Assembly: GCA_023453725.1 (NCBI GenBank)
Contig: JAEXTB010000011.1
Span: forward strand, 1-8,014
Source: Bacillota bacterium
GTDB taxonomy: Bacteria > Bacillota > Clostridia > Christensenellales > CAG-138
Length of the DNA stretch: 8,014 nucleotides
Direction of reading: 5' to 3'
Of this stretch, positions 5,115 through 8,014 are shown piece by piece. The translations under genes and the position numbers were made by a program. Each line of letters opens with the position of its first letter. Position 1 is the stretch's first letter. Below the pieces are notes generated by a model. That model was not told the origin of the DNA. It worked only from the letters and a program-made list of their open reading frames with translations, and did no database searches.

Positions 5115-5157
5115 CATTGCTGTACTTTTTTAATCCATGCCGAAAAATCGGTACTGG

Positions 5158-5165
5158 AAGGAGGT
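5158..5165 (+). promoter_or_regulatory. mnmG ribosome binding site (decides the start)
   Basis: AAGGAGGT is a near-complete anti-16S match, with GGAGG ten bases before the ATG at 5175. It rules out the in-frame GTG at 5022, which lies upstream of the promoter. Confidence 0.85.
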
Positions 5166-5174
5166 GGAGCACAC

Positions 5175-7052
5175 ATGTTTTTTGAAGCGGGTACTTATGA
5201 CGCCGTCGTGATTGGCGGCGGGCATGCAGGCTGTGAGGCCGCGCTTGCGCTTTCGCGCATGGGCTGCTCCACGCTGATGCTAACGCTGAATTTGGACAGC
5301 ATCGGGCTTATGCCCTGCAACCCCGCCATAGGGGGAACGAGCAAGGGGCATCTTGTACGGGAGCTTGACGCGATGGGCGGCGAGATGGGTCTTGCCGCAG
5401 ACGATACGCTCATTCAAATCCGCATGCTCAATCTTGGCAAGGGCCCTGCGGTGCATTCCCTGCGCGCGCAGATGGACAAACGCCGTTACCATGAGCGCAT
5501 GAAGCGTACACTCGAAGAAGCGGAGCATCTTACGCTGATGCAGGGCGAATGCAGCGAACTGATTACCGAAAACGGAAAGATTTCTGCCGTTCTCACCGCC
5601 GCTGGCGCAAAAATCCGCTGCCGGGCGGTGGTGATCTGCACCGGCGTTTACTTAAAAAGCCGCATCCTGATCGGCGAATGGCAGCAGGAAAGCGGCCCTG
5701 CGGGGCTGATGCGCGCAACCGGCCTTTCCGGCGCGTTAACCGGGCTTGGCTTTGCGCTGCGCCGGTTTAAAACGGGCACGCCCGCGCGTCTAAACGGCAG
5801 GAGCCTTGACTATAGCAAGATGCAGATTCAGGAGGGCGACGTGCCCATGCCCGCGTTCTCATTTTTGACGCCGCAGCGGGAGTTCCCCCAAACGCCCTGC
5901 TACTTGACCTATACCAACGAGGCGACGCACAACGTGATCCGCGCAAACCTCCACCGCTCGCCCATGTATGCGGGCGTCATCAAAGGAACGGGCGCGCGGT
6001 ATTGTCCCTCTATAGAAGATAAAGTTGTCCGCTTTGCGGACAAGGAGCGCCACCAGCTCTTTGTTGAGCCGGAGGGCCGCACAACGAATGAAATTTACGT
6101 ACAGGGTATGAGCACCTCCCTGCCCGCCGACGTGCAGCTGATGATGCTGCGCACCATTGAGGGACTTGAACGCTGCGAAATGACGCGCCCCGGCTACGCG
6201 ATTGAGTACGATTGCATTGACCCGACCGCGCTTGACGCGTGCCTTCATGCAAAGGAACTCCCCGGCCTTTATTTTGCGGGGCAGATCAACGGCACGTCCG
6301 GCTATGAGGAAGCTGCCGCCCAGGGTCTTTACGCCGCAATCAACGCCGGGCTGTACCTGCGCAATGATGCGCCGCTTGTTTTAACGAGGGCGGACGCTTA
6401 CATCGGCGTGCTTGCGGATGATCTTACCACCAAGGGTGTAGACGAACCCTACCGCATGATGACCTCCCGCGCGGAATACCGCCTGCTGCTGCGGCAGGAC
6501 AATGCCGACCTTCGGCTGACCGAGCTTGCAAAACGAACCGGACTCATCAGCGAGGCGCGGTATGCCGCGCTAATGAAAAAGCAGGAAGGCATTGCCCGCG
6601 CCATGGACGCGCTCAAGCGCGTTGCCCCGCCGGACGAACGCCTCAACGCCTATTTGCAGGAAAAAGGGGAACCGACCGCAAAAACCGGCATTCCTTTGTT
6701 TGATCTGTTAAAGCGCCCCGACATACGGTATACGGAGCTTTCCGCACTCTACGATACGCTGCCCCCGCTTGCGCCCGATATATTGGAGCAAGTGGAGCTT
6801 TCCGCCCGCTATGACGGCTATATTGACAAACAGCACGCACAGGTGGAGCGCATGCGCACGCTTGAGGACGCGGCGCTTCCGCAGGACGCGGATTATCTGT
6901 CCATATCCGGTCTGCGTATCGAGGCGCGGCAAAAGCTGCAAAACAGGAGGCCGCAGAATATCGGCCAAGCGGCGCGCATCCCCGGGGTATCCCCTGCGGA
7001 TATCGCCGTGCTGCTTGTATGGAAAAAAGCGCGGGAGAGCAACGCATGCTGA
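5175..7052 (+). CDS. mnmG: tRNA uridine-5-carboxymethylaminomethyl modification enzyme MnmG (GidA)
   Basis: With MnmE, this cytoplasmic FAD enzyme adds a carboxymethylaminomethyl or aminomethyl group to C5 of the wobble uridine (U34) of certain tRNAs, using methylenetetrahydrofolate and NADH. The 625 residues match the family length (E. coli 629). The FAD-binding motif VVIGGGHAG is at 11-19. The two redox-active cysteines correspond to E. coli Cys47 and Cys277: Cys48 in MPCNPAIGG and Cys277 in RYCPSIEDK. Also present are RRFKTGTPARL at 196-206, STSLPADVQL at 313-322, AGQINGTSGYEEAAAQGL at 368-385, and the C-terminal helical domain that binds MnmE and tRNA (ARQKLQNRRP, IGQAARIPGVSPADI). GARYCPS has Ala where the family signature has Pro. 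The ATG at 5175 is supported by a strong ribosome site. The gene overlaps rsmG by 7 bases. mnmE is not adjacent upstream. Confidence 0.98.
   Translation: MFFEAGTYDAVVIGGGHAGCEAALALSRMGCSTLMLTLNLDSIGLMPCNPAIGGTSKGHLVRELDAMGGEMGLAADDTLIQIRMLNLGKGPAVHSLRAQMDKRRYHERMKRTLEEAEHLTLMQGECSELITENGKISAVLTAAGAKIRCRAVVICTGVYLKSRILIGEWQQESGPAGLMRATGLSGALTGLGFALRRFKTGTPARLNGRSLDYSKMQIQEGDVPMPAFSFLTPQREFPQTPCYLTYTNEATHNVIRANLHRSPMYAGVIKGTGARYCPSIEDKVVRFADKERHQLFVEPEGRTTNEIYVQGMSTSLPADVQLMMLRTIEGLERCEMTRPGYAIEYDCIDPTALDACLHAKELPGLYFAGQINGTSGYEEAAAQGLYAAINAGLYLRNDAPLVLTRADAYIGVLADDLTTKGVDEPYRMMTSRAEYRLLLRQDNADLRLTELAKRTGLISEARYAALMKKQEGIARAMDALKRVAPPDERLNAYLQEKGEPTAKTGIPLFDLLKRPDIRYTELSALYDTLPPLAPDILEQVELSARYDGYIDKQHAQVERMRTLEDAALPQDADYLSISGLRIEARQKLQNRRPQNIGQAARIPGVSPADIAVLLVWKKARESNAC
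7033..7037 (+). promoter_or_regulatory. rsmG ribosome binding site inside mnmG (decides the start)
   Basis: GGGAG lies eight bases before the ATG at 7046, within the last codons of mnmG. The in-frame ATG at 7019 has no such site upstream. Confidence 0.65.
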
Positions 7053-7726
7053 CACTTCTGCGGGAAAAACTGCCGGAACTGACCGAGGCGCAGCATAAGC
7101 AGCTTGCGCTGTATTTTGATTTGCTTGTACAAGGCAATGAGAAAATGAATCTCACCGCCATCGTCAGCCCCGAGGAAGCGGTGGACAAACACTTTGTCGA
7201 CTCGCTTCTTGCCCTCCCCTATCTCCCGAAGGGCGCGCGGTGCATTGACGTAGGTACCGGCGCGGGGTTCCCCGGCATTCCGTTGCTGATCGCACGCCCG
7301 GACCTCAATATGACATTGCTTGACAGCCTGAATAAGCGCGTACAGTTTTTAAAGGATACGCTTCTTGGGCTGCAGCTTCACGCGCAGTGTGTACACGCCC
7401 GCGCCGAGGATGCCGCCAAAGGCGCGCCCCACCGCGAGTCCTACGATATCGCCCTTTCCCGCGCAGTAGCGCCGCTGCCCGTACTTCTGGAGCTGACCGC
7501 CCCGTTTTTGAAAGTAGGCGGTGTTTCCATCTGCTACAAGGGCAAAAATGCGGCGGAAGAGATTGACGCGGCCAAAAACGCCGCAAAGCTTCTAAACTAT
7601 ACGCTCAGCGTAGTCTCGTTTCCCATGTCCTATGGAGACCGCGCGCTGATCCTCGCCAAAAAAACAGCCCCCACAGGCAAGGCCTACCCACGCAAAGCCG
7701 GGGAAGCCGCCAGAAAACCGTTATAA
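7046..7726 (+). CDS. rsmG: 16S rRNA (guanine-N7) methyltransferase RsmG (GidB)
   Basis: RsmG uses S-adenosylmethionine to methylate N7 of a guanine in the 530 loop of 16S rRNA (G527 in E. coli). The 226-residue product has the Rossmann-type methyltransferase fold. Family motifs include NEKMNLTAI at 31-39, KHFVDSL at 48-54, the SAM-binding loop IDVGTGAGFPGIPL at 67-80, LLDSLNKRVQFLK at 91-103, SRAVAPL at 138-144 and the C-terminal tail YPRKAG...KPL. The ATG at 7046 overlaps the mnmG stop (ATGCTGA), which suggests translational coupling. An ATG at 7019 would add nine residues but lacks a ribosome site. The mnmG-rsmG order is a common bacterial arrangement. The coding sequence appears complete, with no missing motif. 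Confidence 0.97.
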   Translation: MLTLLREKLPELTEAQHKQLALYFDLLVQGNEKMNLTAIVSPEEAVDKHFVDSLLALPYLPKGARCIDVGTGAGFPGIPLLIARPDLNMTLLDSLNKRVQFLKDTLLGLQLHAQCVHARAEDAAKGAPHRESYDIALSRAVAPLPVLLELTAPFLKVGGVSICYKGKNAAEEIDAAKNAAKLLNYTLSVVSFPMSYGDRALILAKKTAPTGKAYPRKAGEAARKPL

Positions 7727-7754
7727 AGCTTCATAAGCTGAAAATAGAAGTTTT

Positions 7755-7797
7755 AAAAGCACATGCAGACACGGAGCAATATCCTGCTTTTGTTTTT
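7755..7797 (+). terminator. Weak candidate terminator after rsmG
   Basis: AAAAGCA (7755-7761) and TGCTTTT (7785-7791) pair in a 7-bp stem around 23 bases, followed by GTTTTT. The stem is AT-rich and the loop long, so read-through into the next gene is likely. Confidence 0.35.
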
Positions 7798-7866
7798 CCC
7801 GTATGAATGCGAAATATCACGAACATCGGGGAAAGCGCACTATGTTTGTAAACAGAGCAGGAGAAG

Positions 7867-7872
7867 TATAAA
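7867..7872 (+). promoter_or_regulatory. Candidate -10 for the gene at 7905
   Basis: TATAAA (five of six) lies 32 bases before the ATG. The upstream -35 match is poor (TTTGTA at a 16-base spacing). Confidence 0.3.
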
Positions 7873-7904
7873 CCGCGCCGAAAGATGCATCAGGAGGGAG
7901 CAGT

Positions 7905-8014
7905 ATGGCCGTTTTGGATTTTTTAAAGGACAAGCGCAGCGCGGACGCCGGGCAAAAAGGCCAGGCGGTTTCCGTAGCGTTGCCGGGTGCGGATGGCAAA
8001 AAGCTCATGCGCCT
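7905..8014 (+). CDS. Start of an unidentified gene, possibly Noc/ParB-like (cut by right edge)
   Basis: Only 36 full codons are visible, from MAVLDFLKDKRSADAGQ to GADGKKLMR. The ATG at 7905 is strongly supported by AGGAGG at 7892-7897, seven bases upstream. The first ~11 residues (MAVLDFLKDKR) could form a short amphipathic helix, followed by a polar, low-complexity linker. In B. subtilis, mnmG and rsmG are followed by noc, whose product starts with a membrane-binding amphipathic helix, a variable linker and then the ParB domain. The layout here fits that plan, but no ParB motif is within the window. The identity is therefore an inference from gene order; a different small cell-envelope or chromosome-partition protein remains possible. 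Confidence 0.6.
   Translation, partial: MAVLDFLKDKRSADAGQKGQAVSVALPGADGKKLMR

Larger units (their letters stand above)
4716..5174. other. Divergent control region between malQ and mnmG
   Basis: This 459-base stretch holds no conventional gene. From left to right it contains the malQ ribosome site (4721-4725), two hairpins (4781-4812 and 4828-4860), a possible minus-strand small ORF (4834-4983), a minus promoter with perfect hexamers (4991-5020), a GC-rich stretch with a CCTGCA/TGCAGG inverted repeat (about 5038-5058), the mnmG promoter (5086-5114) and the mnmG ribosome site (5158-5165). Confidence 0.7.

Noticed and set aside
5022..5174. In-frame GTG start that would lengthen MnmG by 51 residues
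   Set aside because: The extension has no ribosome site and contains the mnmG promoter. MnmG proteins normally begin just before the GGGHAG motif, as the ATG at 5175 gives.
7019..7045. Upstream ATG for RsmG
   Set aside because: No ribosome site precedes it; GGGAG is placed for the ATG at 7046, which also gives the usual short overlap with mnmG.
7727..7904. Search for a parS-like site or a replication origin near rsmG
   Set aside because: No TGTTTCACGTGAAACA-like palindrome and no cluster of DnaA boxes is visible here or elsewhere in the window.

Overview
The window looks like a piece of chromosome from an anaerobic, fairly GC-rich member of the Bacillota (class Clostridia or near it). Three things suggest this: a two-domain desulfoferrodoxin (superoxide reductase), strong GGAGG-type ribosome binding sites before nearly every gene, and an mnmG-rsmG pair followed by a short N-terminal fragment that would suit the noc/parB position in Bacillota. 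The species cannot be named from this sequence. There are no phage, transposase, CRISPR, tRNA or rRNA genes.

Layout from left to right. Bases 1-918 (minus) hold the first 306 residues of a glycogen branching enzyme (glgB) that runs off the left edge. A 439-base gap (919-1357) follows. It carries two candidate glgB promoters, an 11-base direct repeat, hairpins, and a minus-strand reading frame that looks protein-like but is cut by two in-frame stops. Bases 1358-1744 (minus) encode a complete desulfoferrodoxin with its own promoter and terminator. Divergent from it are a small YccF-family membrane protein (1923-2288) and a DeoR/GlpR-type regulator (2415-3188) with a probable self-operator. The regulator meets malQ (4-alpha-glucanotransferase, minus, 3243-4715) tail to tail across one shared hairpin terminator.

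Between malQ and mnmG lies a 459-base divergent control region. A minus-strand promoter with perfect -35 and -10 hexamers would start a transcript almost on the ATG of a possible 49-codon small ORF, followed by two GC-rich hairpins and then malQ. In the other direction an extended -10 promoter drives mnmG (5175-7052) and rsmG (7046-7726), which overlap by 7 bases. A weak terminator and a new promoter precede a truncated gene (7905 to the right edge).

Function. GlgB and MalQ both handle alpha-1,4-glucans: branching during glycogen synthesis and dextrin rearrangement during use. The DeoR-type protein is a candidate sugar-phosphate-sensing regulator, but nothing here proves that it controls either gene. 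MnmG and RsmG are translation-related RNA modification enzymes acting on the tRNA wobble uridine and on 16S rRNA. The main genes are conventional. The points most worth a second look are the two unexplained leader regions upstream of glgB and malQ.
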